Shown: piece after piece, positions 23,156 to 34,562 of the stretch
How the letters are laid out: each line of letters begins with the position of its first letter
Position numbering within the stretch: the stretch's first letter is position 1
Assembly (NCBI GenBank): GCA_038277395.1
Contig: CM076189.1
Coordinates: 212,390,011 to 212,454,010 of the forward strand
DNA: 64,000 nt
From: Dryocosmus kuriphilus
Taxonomy: Eukaryota; Arthropoda; Insecta; Hymenoptera; Cynipidae
Direction: 5' to 3'
Made by a program: the position numbers and the translations under genes
The notes under the pieces: generated by a model
Database searches by the model: none
The model's input: only the letters and a program-made list of their open reading frames with translations
What the model was told of the DNA's origin: nothing

Positions 23156-23407
23156 AGTGAACATAAAAAAAAAAATCAGTTGTAATTTAACTTATCAAAT
23201 TTATCTAATTTACCGTGTTTCACGTACTAAGATTACAAATGGAACTTCTGATTAAAGCATAATCATTTAACTTCCTGTATCATTGTGATAAAACACGAGA
23301 ATGATATTATTACAATCTTCGGTAAGATTATTACGTTCAATGTTGGAAACTATTCTAACCACGCCACGTTGAATGTAGTAAAATAAAAATGACCTATAAA
23401 TTTATCT

Positions 23408-25232
23408 TCGTTTATTTATTTATACTCTCCCTTTTACGGGTTTAAGAGTCATTACATAACCATCACATCTTTACATCCAGCGCAGATTTTACAAATCCTT
23501 ATTCCTACCTTATCCTATATGTACATAACTTCTTAATCTCTAATCTAAATCTACGCACTGCCGCTCAAGACCTTGGGCTTCCGTTTCCTCTCGCCCTTTC
23601 CATTATATTGATGGTACATCAATCCGCGACTATACTGACTTTTCTTTTGCCTTTATACGAATCATTTTGGCTCTTCTCTACCCTGTGTGACCTGCTCTTT
23701 CTCTCAGCCTTTCTAATTTCTTCATCCATCCCTAGCACATTCCAAAAAACTACTTTAATCCCCTTTTCGCACTCTCTTTCCCTTCTCTCCACATTCTTCC
23801 TCTTATCTCGTTCGCAAACCGCGAAGCTTCTACTCTGTTCTTACTCACCTCTGTTCCCCTTCGACCTTGAGACCGCTCACCTATTTTCAACTCCTCTCTC
23901 TCTTCGTCCCATATCCACACCGTCTCATTCACCCACAACCTGTCTCTCCCAAACCCAACTCTATTCCCTCTTCTCCTCTCCTCCCAATCCCTCTCTCCAA
24001 TTAGCCATCTTTTCTTTCTCTCCCTCCATGTCATATCTTCATCAATTCTTCCTTTTCTTCCCCTAAGCACCTTCTTTTTCCTCATTACCTCTCTCCTCCC
24101 CACTTCACTTCCCAGCTTGACTACGTACATCCTCGCTTTTCCTCCTGTCTGGTTGCCCACCCCCTTTATTTCCTGCACCTTGACATTTGCCCCTATGTCC
24201 CTCAAAAGTTTCTCTACCTCCTTCTTTCCCGTTTCGCTTTCTACTTGCAATCCTTTTATAACGACATTTCTCCTTTTCTTTTCCCCTTCAAACCCCTCCA
24301 TTTTCCTTTCTAACCCACGTACTCTACTTTTCATTCTCTCATTCTCCTCTCTCAAGTTCACATCTCCCTCTTCCTCGTCCCCTCTACCTATTTCCTCACG
24401 ATTCTCTTGACGTTCAGCTCTACATTCTAAGTTACGTGCCCTCTCTTCTACTTGCCTTATTACCTTTCTCCCCTCTTCCTGCTTTTTTCTCTGTTCCTCC
24501 TCCATCCTCTCTAATTTTTGCCACACTTTTTCTTTCTCTTTCTTCCAGCACTTTTGTATTATCTAATGCCTTATCCATGGCCTTATTTGACTCTAACACC
24601 TTATCAATTGACTTACCAAACTCTAACCTCTCTGCGTCGTCCCCACTAGCCCCACCTGCCCGGCTCGTCACTTCATTCATTGAACACTGGGTCTCAGTCT
24701 CTAATTCCCTTCTTCGGGCACGTATTGCCCTTTAGCGCTCTGTTGCCTTGGTCTCCTCGTAATCGGCCTATTACCCAGTGGCCTGCTAATCTCCTACATT
24801 ACCCACTGGTCTCCCGCGCCACTTATCAACCTCTAGCTCCGCTCCCCACGCTCCCCTCACCCGTCCTTCATCCTTCGCACTATTTCCACACAAAAAGACA
24901 GTAGTAATTATCAATAACCAGACCTTACCTCACCATCCGTCTCCCCAGTCTCATATAACTTCACTACCCTACTCTCTGTCCACCAAACTAACTAACTAAC
25001 TAACTAACTTCAAACCTAACCTCACTCTTCAGCATGCACCACTTTTTCTCACTTTTTCCTTTCTTCCACCTTCCGCGATGTTTCCACTCATTCCTCCCAC
25101 ATACCAACTGCCATAACTCTACTCACAATCCTTTTTTTTTACCCCACACAACCCTTATTCACCTCCAAAGCCAAAACGATCGCTCAAATTCCCACACCCG
25201 TCCCATCACTATCAGCGCCGGAAACGGAAGCC
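23408..25232 (-). mobile_element. ORF1-only non-autonomous LINE, copy 1 (with TSD)
   Basis: The 16-bp direct repeat ACCTATAAATTTATCT flanks it (23392-23407 and 25233-25248). Read on the minus strand, the 5' end is GGCTTCCGTTTCCGGCGCTG and the 3' end is CCCGTAAAAGGGAGAGTATA followed by a TAAATAAATAAA tail. The 5' UTR contains a TTAG-repeat tract (about 25010-24985). ORF1 follows, then only about 340 bp to the 3' end; there is no endonuclease or RT. Copy 2 at 32.6 kb has the same ends and the same missing part. Enzymes must have come from another LINE. Confidence 0.8.
23750..24680 (-). pseudogene. LINE ORF1 protein, copy 1 (frame broken by an internal deletion)
   Basis: It would encode an RNA-binding chaperone that coats LINE RNA. 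The N-terminal piece (from 24680, EVTSRAGGASGDDAERLEFG) runs into a charged coiled coil. The second frame from 24526 continues the coiled coil, then RRNVVIKGLQVESETGKKEV starts an RRM-like core, followed by a basic C-terminal domain (MTWRERKKRWLIGERDWEE), the order seen in L1-type ORF1p. Relative to copy 2, about 115 bp are missing near 24550, shifting the frame. After TVWIWDEEREELK the frame continues to a stop at 23750. Confidence 0.7.
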
Positions 25233-25248
25233 ACCTATAAATTTATCT

Positions 25249-25740
25249 ATCGATTGCAAAATACAAAATGGGGAATAATTAAACATGGACACTGTCATAT
25301 GACAATGGGTTAGTACACTTACGCTTTGGATCAGCGTACAAAAACATAGCATCGTGTAAAATTACAACAGACTGTATTTCAGGCAAACTTAGTAACGCGA
25401 ATGTGACAAGCTGGTAGACACAATAAAACCTAATAGAAACCAAAAAATAAAGTAATTTGTTCCTAATATGCCACCCGGATATTCTTAACGGTGCCCTTTC
25501 TTTTAATTTCTATTAGTAAAACTGTCTTAAATGTAATTTTTGAACAGACTATAATTTTGCAATTTTCAAGTTACTTTTTAAAAATGAATCACACTTACAA
25601 GTGGGTTATAAATTTACACATCGATCATCATATTAAGTGAAAATTTGTAGGTTAACTACGTTATAGGTGACCCGAAAAGTTTCTAATGTTTAACGTAGTA
25701 ATATTACTTCCACTTTTTTTACAATGCACTGATATATTGA
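25249..25740. other. Sequence between LINE and right arm; nothing recognised
   Basis: Together with 23156-23391 this forms about 730 bp, present in the right arm and absent from the left arm. It may be an older insertion whose identity I cannot read. Confidence 0.35.
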
Positions 25741-26890
25741 CTATTTGTAGACACGGAGTTCCACTATTCGGTCTCTGTGCCAAAATTCCATTGTAGTTAA
25801 ACCATTTTCTATAGAATTTCTCTGTACTTTCTCATTACATACATAGAAACCTGCTGAAATTCGTTCTAAAGCGAGTACACAAATTATGGACGTCATTTTG
25901 CAATTTCCTATTACCGGATTCTGAACTGCTGCTTTCAATATGTCACTGTAACTGGCATGCAAATGACATTCTAGCCAAAGTCTTCAAAATATAGAAACTA
26001 AAGTAATAGGAATAATAATTTGAAAGAAAACTCAAATACATTCTATAAATTCGGTGCTCTAATATTTATTTTACTAGTAATAATGAGCTAGTCGCAGGTC
26101 TTCTTTATTTTGATTATTTTTTAATTAGATTTCTTTTGCAGAATTGGATTCATAGGAAAAATTTTTTTATGAAGTTTATTTTCTATAATTAACAATAATT
26201 AAAATGAGGGGATTAAAGAAATATTATGTATTTGATTCCAATAAACTAAATGTAAAGAAAATTTTTTATTAAAAAAACGTATATAAGTGATGGAAATGCT
26301 TTATTATAATAAAAATTCTCTTTACTTATCACCGAAAATTAAGATAGGTTGAATAATGAATCTGATTTAAAGCAGTTATTATGTAAATTAAGTTATAGGA
26401 ATAAAGGGGTTCGAGTTTCTTATTAAGATCTCCATTCAGAAAGGCATGCTACTATAGAAGCTGATTAATAAATTTGCATGAGTTATATTAACCATCTGTG
26501 GCCACCCCCAAGAGATCCAGGAAGTTTATTAATAATTCAGTTTGGGTATAATTCACAAGTGTATCAAATTACTCAAAGAAAAATTATATAGCAAATTTTT
26601 TAAATATTTAACACCTATCAGGCTCTGTATTATTAATGTATCAATATTTGTTTCTGTATTTTCAATAATTTTTGTATTTGAAATTCTAACCAAGTTTTCA
26701 TTTTCAAATTAGATCAAAATTTTAAATATTAAATTAGTAAATACGAAGAAAGAAACCTTCCATGCTCAGAGGGGTTTAATTTCTAAATAATATGCAGCTT
26801 AGAGTAGGACTAGGTTAAATTTAAGAAAATTAAGAAACAAGATAACAAAATTTTCTATTTATATTGAAAGATTTAAAAATATATCAAGAT
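25741..26890 (-). repeat. Right arm of the large inverted repeat
   Basis: It is the inverse of 18395-19400, sharing for example CACGGAGTTCCACTATTCGG at 25751 and GGCCACCCCCAAGAGATCCA near 26500. Numerous substitutions and small indels show an old duplication. No coding sequence is recognised. Confidence 0.7.
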
Positions 26891-27159
26891 TCGCGGTAGC
26901 GATTCGCCGCGAAGTACAAAAAAAGCTACCGAGAATCCTTATCTGGAAAAATCATGGGTTCAGGACCCTTTTTCTCAACGACTTTAGCTCCATGGTGCAC
27001 ATTATATACTTTATGCATCAAAAGCATGATTTCTAAGTTTCGTGCCCCCGATTATCATGTATCGCAGTGGAGGACTGACGTTGAGGGTCGAATCGGCACA
27101 ATACTGCAATTCACTTTCAGGACCGATTAACAAGATTTTTACCGGGCCGGTTGATACTT

Positions 27160-27655
27160 CTTAGTCCGTTTCCGTTTCAAAAAATTTCTAAAAATTTCAA
27201 AAATCTCCAAAATTTCCAACATTTTCCAAAAATTTTCAAAAATTAAAAAAATTTCCGAACCTCCAAGAATTTCCAAAATTTCCAAAAATTTCCAAAATCT
27301 CTAAAATTTCCAAAAACTTCTCAAATTTCCATAATTTCCAAAAATTTCTCAAATTTCTAAAATTTTCAAAAATTTCTCAAACGTTCAAAAATGTCCAAAA
27401 TCTCTTACATTTCCAAAAATTCCTAAAAATTTTCAGCATTTTACAAAATTTGCATAATTTCCAAAAATTTCCAAAATTTTCCATAATTTCCAAAAGTATC
27501 TAAAATTTTCAAAGAAATCCAAAACTTTCCGAAAATTTTCTAAACCTCTCAAATTAAAAAAAATTTACATAATTTTCAAAAATGTTCTCAAATGTCCAAA
27601 ATTTTCAAAATTACTAAAATTTTTCAAAATTTCCACAAATTTCCTAATCTTTCAC
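27160..27655. repeat. Degenerate TTTCCAAAAA minisatellite
   Basis: Roughly 500 bp are made almost only of variants of a 10- to 11-base unit (AATTTCCAAA/AATTTCTAAA). Units vary in length and base, so it is an old, diverged simple array. It passes directly into a CT-rich tract. Confidence 0.85.
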
Positions 27656-27735
27656 CCCTCCTATCTCTCCCTCGCCTCTCCCCCAACCCCCTCGCTCTCT
27701 CTTTTTCTCTCGCCCCTCTCCCCTCTCTCTGGGTA
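27656..27735. repeat. CT-rich low-complexity tract
   Basis: CTCTCC-type runs (CTCTCCCCTCTCTCTC). Similar pyrimidine tracts occur at about 28395-28437 and 28780-28820. Confidence 0.8.
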
Positions 27736-28900
27736 AGTATCAATTGCTCCCAATCGGATTAAATTGTGTGAACGAATATGCGCATTTGATCAAAATGCAC
27801 ATTCTGCAGTTTTCGTTCACGAAGCGCAGGTAATTTGGTGGTAAAATTTTTATTCAGATGCATCGAAGTGTTTAGAGGTTGAAACTTTTGTTCAGGTGTA
27901 TCGAATAAGGGGCTGAAATTTTGTGGTTTAGGGACGTGTGGAAAAATTCTGTAACTTAATCCTTATAGTCCTTGTTTAATTGACAAATATAAATTGATGG
28001 CAGTAGCGATTTAATCTGGCGGTAATTACTCTAAATCGTTCATTTACTTTTTCTAAAATACATATTGTTAAATATGTTTGTTCTTCGAAGATAGTAAATG
28101 ATTATTTGAAAATAATTCTCGCGAGATTAAAATGCGACTGTCAACTTGAACACTTAATCTGACGTAAATAATTATCCGAATCGCCGATTTAGAACGATTG
28201 AGAAATTCAGGGAGCGCAATCGTTGTCTATCGTGTTGACCCAATTAGGAAACACTCCATAATTATCTTCAGCCTCTTTTAGCATCTGCCCCTCACCTATC
28301 GCATTAAGAGCCTTTTGAATGCCTTCTACATTATACTGTCTTTCACAAATTTTCTTGTTTCTAGCTTTTGATTTGACAACTTTTCTTTTAACTTCTTTCT
28401 ACTCTCTCCCTCTCTCTCCCTCTCCCCCCCCCTCTCTATGTCTGTAGTTTATCACGTACAATACGTATTGCTTCAATGCTCCAATGGTATGGAGGACAAT
28501 AATGCCTACGAGGAGAAAACAACTGCGCATGCACGAGTTCTCATTATTGTCCTAGTACAATAATGGGACTGTTATTGCAATGCTCCACCACTATCCGATA
28601 GCGGGCTACCTAAGTGGCTGAAAACAGGCACGTAACACGCGTGAATCACGCCTTCGATGTATAATAGTATATTATACATTTATCTGCCCAAGGAGTGGGA
28701 GTAAAATGGCGCTTAATTGTACCGCGTACGCACCTGTGTGGGACAAAGCAGTTGAAGGCTAATAAAAGAACGCGTATGCATCTTTCTCTTTCTCTCTTGC
28801 ACTCTCTCACTTCCCCCTCTTTACTTTACGTGCCGCTCGGTGCGGTACAATAAAGTGCTATTTTGCTGCTGCTCCGCGGGCAGATAAAGCGTGCTTATTC
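27736..28900. other. Low-copy, GC-richer non-coding block
   Basis: There are no long frames. From 28440 to 28900 the GC content rises, and ACAATAATG and CATTATTGT face each other across about 50 bp (28497 and 28541). It lacks matches elsewhere in the window and might be host regulatory sequence; no specific function can be assigned. Confidence 0.3.
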
Positions 28901-30320
28901 TGCCTATTTCAAATAAAATAACATATCCTCAATAAATATTTCAAGCATTTTCTACATGTCTTTCTGGGTATTTAGTGTAAAAAATGAAAATTCAAAGCCA
29001 CAGAAAATTCTGGTCTATTAATTTGATCTTGTGGTTGAATCAAAGCAGATCAAAGATATTTACAGCTGTTTACAGCAAAGTGATACTCATTTGATTAAAA
29101 TGATCCAATTAAAAAAATAACACGACTGTATGTTGCTGGGATCGTGAAGTTGGACTTGTAGATTTTTTTTATTCTCTAAATTGGATCAGTTTGATATTAA
29201 AATTTCGGCTCTATCTAAATAAATATTGTTACTGACTTGAGATGTAAAAATAACAGAAATATTCCTTTTGTTCCAGGTGAGTCTTCATTTCATGAATTCC
29301 TATACTCCAAGAGCCTGTGAGTACACAAAATAAATATATAGAATTGATTTTATAAGTCTCTTTTAAAAAATTTCTATCTTTTTAAATTTCTCCTAATTTA
29401 ATTGGTAAATTTTTATCACAATGTATGTTTCAATATAAAAATTTCCTTAAAAATTTTCCTTAAAAATCGGACTCTGACGAACAATATACTTATAATAACT
29501 GAACACATTATTCATTCGACATAGTTGAATCAACAAAACTTTTCTCTGAGTGTACACATCCCGAATTTTGGGACGGCGAGAATCTTCGTTTAAAAATACT
29601 ATTTTGTGATGATTTTGATCATTTTTAATATTTTCATTTAAATTTACATGAAAGATATTGAAAGAAATTTTTTTAATTAAAAAATACGGAGAACTATTTT
29701 GATTTTGAAAAAATTAAAGCGGTAATCATGTACAAGCTGCTTGCCTCCTATTTTTTCTCGCATCCCTCTAGCGAAAAGTTATTTCATCAGTTCCCTTTGT
29801 TCAAAATTATTATTTCAGTGTTTAGATTAGCCAAAGTGTTGCAAAACTGATTGTCATACCGATAATTTAAGTCGTTCGCTATACCGTACGTAAAATTTAA
29901 GATATATAAGCTTATGTAAATTGATGTCAGTGAGGAACTGGAATAATTGCCAAACTGTTTAAATTCTAGAGTAAAAAAGATAAAATAAAAAAAATTTCAA
30001 TTAAAGTTAGGTCAAGAAATATTAAGATTTTACAATTAACAGTTCTACAGTCTAGAAACTTGTCTGTTATTCCTTTAAATTTCCTATAAAATTTATTGTA
30101 AGCTATTCCCTTTATAATCGCCTCAAACTATAGTTACATTAATTAAAAAATGACTCTCTTAATAATATATTGATTTGCAAATTATATATTCAATGGGGAA
30201 AGAGTTATCTTGTGTTGAATTTGCGGTTATAATAATATTAATGCCATTTGACAGTCTTTGAATTACACAGACACAAAAAAAAGTGTGCGGAGCTAAAAAA
30301 GCGACCTATATAGCATTGTA
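28901..30320. other. AT-rich intergenic sequence
   Basis: No supported gene. At 29266-29325 a short block has an acceptor-like TTTTGTTCCAG and a donor-like GTGAGTAC about 40 bases apart. This could be a micro-exon but is too short to support. A repeat string (CATCCCGAATTTTGGGACGG) lies at about 29567. Confidence 0.35.
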
Positions 30321-30329
30321 GTGCCTATT

Positions 30330-32130
30330 GATCTAGCATATTTAAAATCTGCATTGATCGGAATTTTTTGCTTACCAATTTTTTTTATTCGAGTTGGAAT
30401 TTTTACTTTAGGTCAAATTATCCCAAGTAGGACACCAAAAAGCGAAAGTAGTTTTTTTCGCTGTAAAATACATTTTTTAATAGCCCTTATGTTCAGAAAG
30501 ATTCCCCCAGGTTTTGGTTGCAAACAACATTTTTTTTCAAAAGTTATTAACAATGAAAGTTTTATTTTACAACATGATCAACATTTTTCTCGTGAACGGT
30601 TAAACGGATTTTGATGATTCTACGTGCAAATTTTTGTTTAAAAACGTACTTTCCAGAAAGCTTTCTTCCGAATATAAAAACATTGAATTTGTTTGAGAGA
30701 TATCAATGTTTTATAAACAAATTGAACTTTTTTCCTTCAAGAGAGAAATTTCTTTCACGTTATTCTACATTTTTTCTAGACAGAAATGGAAAAATCAATA
30801 CTAAGGACGTTCTATTATTTCACAGAATATAAATTTTTTAGTGCGACGCGCGAGCACTTAGCACTTTATGCGTCAGTCTCTTTAAAAGAATAGTAACTTT
30901 TTTCTTGAAACACTCATTCGAATGCAGGAAATTTTTATATGAATAGTATGATATGAAGACTGTGATGTATGAAGTAATATGCGATTATTTTTAACTGTAA
31001 AAACATGCCAGATGATTGAAACGTACTCAAGGAACAGAGAATGTAATCCAAAAACCTTTAGTTCCTAAATCTAAAATTTTACTACCTCCACTTTACATCA
31101 AGCTTGGATTGATGAAGGAGTTTACAAAAACACTTGACAGCGATGAACTTTGTTTTCAATATATCGTTAAAACTTTTCCTAAAATTTCAGATGCTAAATG
31201 AAAGGAAGGTACTTTCACTGTACCAGATATTAGGACTTTATTGAACGATAAAGAGTTTCCACTATCCATGAACAAACTCGAGAAATCAGCTTGAATGAGT
31301 TTTAAAAGTGTGACAGAAAATTTTTTAGGAAATAATAGATCTGATGACTACAAAAGATTGTAGCCAAAATTATATGCAGTTTTAAAAAATTAGGATGCTT
31401 GATGAATTTAAAATTGAATTTCCTTGATTCACATATTGAATACTTTTCAGAAAATTTGAGTGAATACAGCGAAGAGCAGGTTAAAAGATTTCATCAACAC
31501 ATCTAAAAAACGTACGCAGGTATCAAGGAAAATGGAATGTGAACATGATGGAGGACTTTTGTTGGAATCTCAAAAAAGATATACCTGTAAAAGGAATAGA
31601 AAAGAAGAAATTCACTGCACAGGTCATTTCAGAACAAAAGAATACGATATTCAAGGAAATCTGACTAAAAATATGTCTACATAGAGAATGTATAACAACT
31701 TGAAAAAGAATTTCTTTTAAAAGGAGAAAAGTACAGCTTGTTTATAAACAACTGATTTTCTTAAATTCAATGTTTTTATACACAGAAGGAAAATTTTTGA
31801 AATGTACGTTTTTAAACAAAGAATTCAAGGTAAGAATGATCAAAATCCGTTTAGCCGTTTACGAGGAACATTTTGATCATTTAGTAATATTAAATTTTCA
31901 ATTGTTAATAACTTCTGCAAAAAACTTTTGTTTGCGACGAAAACCTGCAGAAATCTTTTGAAATATAAGGGCTACTATAAAATTAATTTTACAGCGAAAA
32001 AAAGCGACTTTCGATTTACGGTGACCTACTTGAGATAATTTGACGTAAACGAAAAATTTAAACTCGAATAAGAAAAAAAACTGGTAAGCAGAAAATTCCA
32101 GTCAATGCAGATTTTGATTATGCCTGTGTT
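30330..32130 (+). mobile_element. Transposon relic with long inverted arms and a transposon-protein fragment
   Basis: About 30330-30830 and 31740-32130 are inverted copies: AAATCTGCATTGATCGGAAT on the left, ATTCCAGTCAATGCAGATTT on the right. They enclose about 900 bp with a broken coding fragment. No target duplication could be resolved. Small ORFs in the arms are by-products. Confidence 0.6.
31025..31690 (+). pseudogene. Fragment of a widespread arthropod transposon-encoded protein
   Basis: The frame starting about 31040 reads VIQKPLVPKSKILLPPLYIK followed by LGLMKEFTKTLD and, after interruptions, FPKISDAK, LGCLMNLKLNFLDSHIEYF, SENLSEYSEEQVKRFHQ. I recognise this combination (ILPPLHIKLGLMK ... 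HSH ... FPENLG ... GERFHQD) as a repetitive protein family common in insect and cnidarian genomes. Its biochemical role is not known to me. Several stops and frameshifts interrupt it, and the upstream two thirds of the family protein are missing, so it is a relic. The surrounding inverted arms suggest it was carried by that element. Confidence 0.55.
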
Positions 32131-32598
32131 ATCACAGCAATATTATGTTTTTATAATTCTACTGAAAAGACCTGCCTTAATGGTACGACAATAATAGCAA
32201 TAATTAATAATTCTAATAATTAATAATACTAATAAATTAGAAAAAAGTGTATCACTAAGAATAATAGAAAAATACTCATTCGATTAGTCGAAATATTCAC
32301 TAATACGATACTGGAAAACTAATATTTTCTTGGTTAAAATATATGAATTATTTATTTATATTGTATAGGGGAGAGTTCCCTGAACTGGATAAGAGAAGCT
32401 TTGACTTCATAATACTTAAACATTTAAGTAAAAAAGGAGAGTATTATGTACCAAACGGAAGATAAAACATTCGTTTAAACAATACAGACATGGTAGTATA
32501 GATTAAATCAGATGCGTGTCCACATAGATAATCTTTTTCAGAACCAGTGCACTTTTATCCAGATGAGGGTCTTGGACGACGATCTGGATAATCGTGTT
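32131..32598. other. AT-rich stretch; nothing recognised
   Basis: This is short spacer between the foldback element and LINE copy 2, with no gene or repeat structure seen. Confidence 0.4.
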
Positions 32599-32610
32599 TT
32601 ACAGACAGTA

Positions 32611-34550
32611 GTCGTTTATTTATACTCTCTCCCTTTTACGGGTTTAAGAGTCATTACATAAACATCACATCTTTACATCCAGCGCAGATTTTACAAATCC
32701 TTATTCCTACCTTATCCTATATGTACATAACTTCTTAATCTCTAGTCTAAATCTGCGCACTGCCGCTCAAGACCTTGGGCTTCCGTTTCCTCTCACCATT
32801 TCCATTCTATTGATGGTACATTAATCCTCAACTCTACTGACTTTCCTTTGCCTTTATACGAATCATTTTGGCTCTTCTCTATCCTGTATGACTTGCTCTT
32901 TCTCACAGCCTTTCCCATTTCTTCATCCATCCCCAGCACATTCAAAAAAACTACTTTAAACCCTTTTTCGGACTCTCTTTCCCTTCTCCTCACATTCTTC
33001 CTCTTATCTCGTTCGCAAACCGGGGCGCTTCGACTCTGTTCTTAGTCACCTCTGCTCCCCTTCGACCTTGAAACCGCTCACCTATTTTCAAGTCCTCCAT
33101 ATCCACACCGTCTCATTCACTTACAAAATGTCTCTCCCAAACCAAACTCTATTCCCTTTTCTCCTCTCCTCCCAAGCCCTCTCTCCTATTAACCATCTTT
33201 TCCTTCTCTCCCTCCATGTCATATCTTCATCAATTCTTTCTTTTCTTCCCCTAAGCACCTTCCTTTTCCTCATTACCTCTCTCCTCTCCACTTCACTTCC
33301 CAGTTTGACTACGTACATCCTCGCTTTTCCTCCTGTCTTGTTGCCCACCCCCTTTATCTCCTGCACCTTGATATTTGCCCCTATGTCCCTCGAAAGTTTC
33401 TCTACCTCCTTCTTTCCCGTTTCACTTTCTACTTGCAATCCTTTTATAACGACATTTCTCCTTTTCTTTTCCCTTTCAAACCCCTCCATTTTCCTTTCTA
33501 AACCACGTACTCTACTTTTCATTCTCTCATTCTCCTCTCTCAAGTTCACATCTCCCTCTTCTTCTCCCCTCTAACTATTTCCTCACGATTCTCTTGACGT
33601 TCAGCTCTGCATTCTAAGTTACGTACCCTCTCTTCTACCTGCCTTATTACCTTTCTCCCCTCTTCCTGCTTTTTTCTCTGTTCCTCCTCCATCCTCTCTA
33701 ATTTTTGCCACACTTTTTCTTTCTCTTCCTTCCAGCACTTTTCCCATTTCTCCCATTTCTCTTTTATCTTTATGACTATCCCCTCTGTTCCCCTCCCATG
33801 TTCCTTCTCTTCCGCTAGTACTCTACTCACTACCTTCTCTAACTCTCGGAACATATATTCCATTGTGTCTTTTGTCTTATCTAATGCCTTATCCATGGCC
33901 TTATTTGACTCTAACACCTTATCAATTGACTTACCAAATTCTAACCTCTCTGCGTCGTCCCCACTAGCCCCACCTGCCCGGCTCGTCACTTCTTTCATTG
34001 AACACTGGGTCTTAGTCTCTAATTCCCTTCTTCGGGTACGTATTGCCCTCTAGCGCTCTGTTGCCTTGGTTTCCTCCTAATCGGTCTGTTTCCCAGTGGC
34101 CTGCTAATCTCCTACCTTACCCACTGGCCTCCCGCGTCACTTATTGACCTCTCGCTCCGCTCCCCACGCTCCCCTCACCCATCCTTTATTTTTCTCACTA
34201 TTTCCACACAAAAAGACAGTAGTAATTAAAAATAACCAAACCTTACCTCACCATCCGTCTCCCCAATCTCGTACAACTTCACTACCCTACTCTCTGTCCA
34301 CCAAGCTAACTAACGTAACTAACTAACTTAAAACCTAACCTCACTCTTCAGCATGCACCATTCTTTCTCACTTTTTCCTTTCTTCCACCTTCCGCGACCC
34401 TTTCGCTCATTCCTCCCACATACCAACTGCCATAACTCTACTCACAACCCTTTTTTTCACCCCACACAACACTTATTCACCTACAAAGCCAAAACAATCG
34501 CTCAAATTCCTACACCCGTCCCATCACTATCAGCGCCGGAAACGGAAGCC
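32611..34550 (-). mobile_element. ORF1-only non-autonomous LINE, copy 2 (with TSD)
   Basis: The 12-bp duplication TTACAGACAGTA flanks it (32599-32610 and 34551-34562). The 5' end (GGCTTCCGTTTCCGGCGCTG on the minus strand) is the same base as in copy 1, and the 3' part (ACCCGTAAAAGGGAGAGAGT and a TAAATAAA tail) is also shared. ORF1 is followed directly by the 3' region, without endonuclease or RT. Two independent insertions with the same gap argue for a family that moves in this deleted form, rather than two chance deletions. Confidence 0.8.
33121..33998 (-). pseudogene. LINE ORF1 protein, copy 2 (single frame break)
   Basis: It is more complete than copy 1. From 33998, VTSRAGGASGDDAERLEFGK leads into about 110 residues of Glu/Lys-rich coiled coil (KIKEKWEKWEKCWKEEKEKV). 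A frame change at about 33546-33574 follows. The second frame holds the RRM-like core (RRNVVIKGLQ...) and the basic C-terminal domain ending near WFGRDIL at 33121. The domain order matches L1-type ORF1p. It lacks the extra C-terminal residues of copy 1 because the frame shifts again near 33120. Confidence 0.7.
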
Positions 34551-34562
34551 TTACAGACAGTA

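Noticed and set aside
23608..25240. Plus-strand open frames over the ORF1-only LINE (also 32848-34595)
   Set aside because: Same reason: shadows of the coiled-coil ORF1 on the minus strand.
29266..29325. Candidate micro-exon between TTTTGTTCCAG and GTGAGTAC
   Set aside because: Splice-like strings this short are expected by chance; no neighbouring exon joins it in frame.
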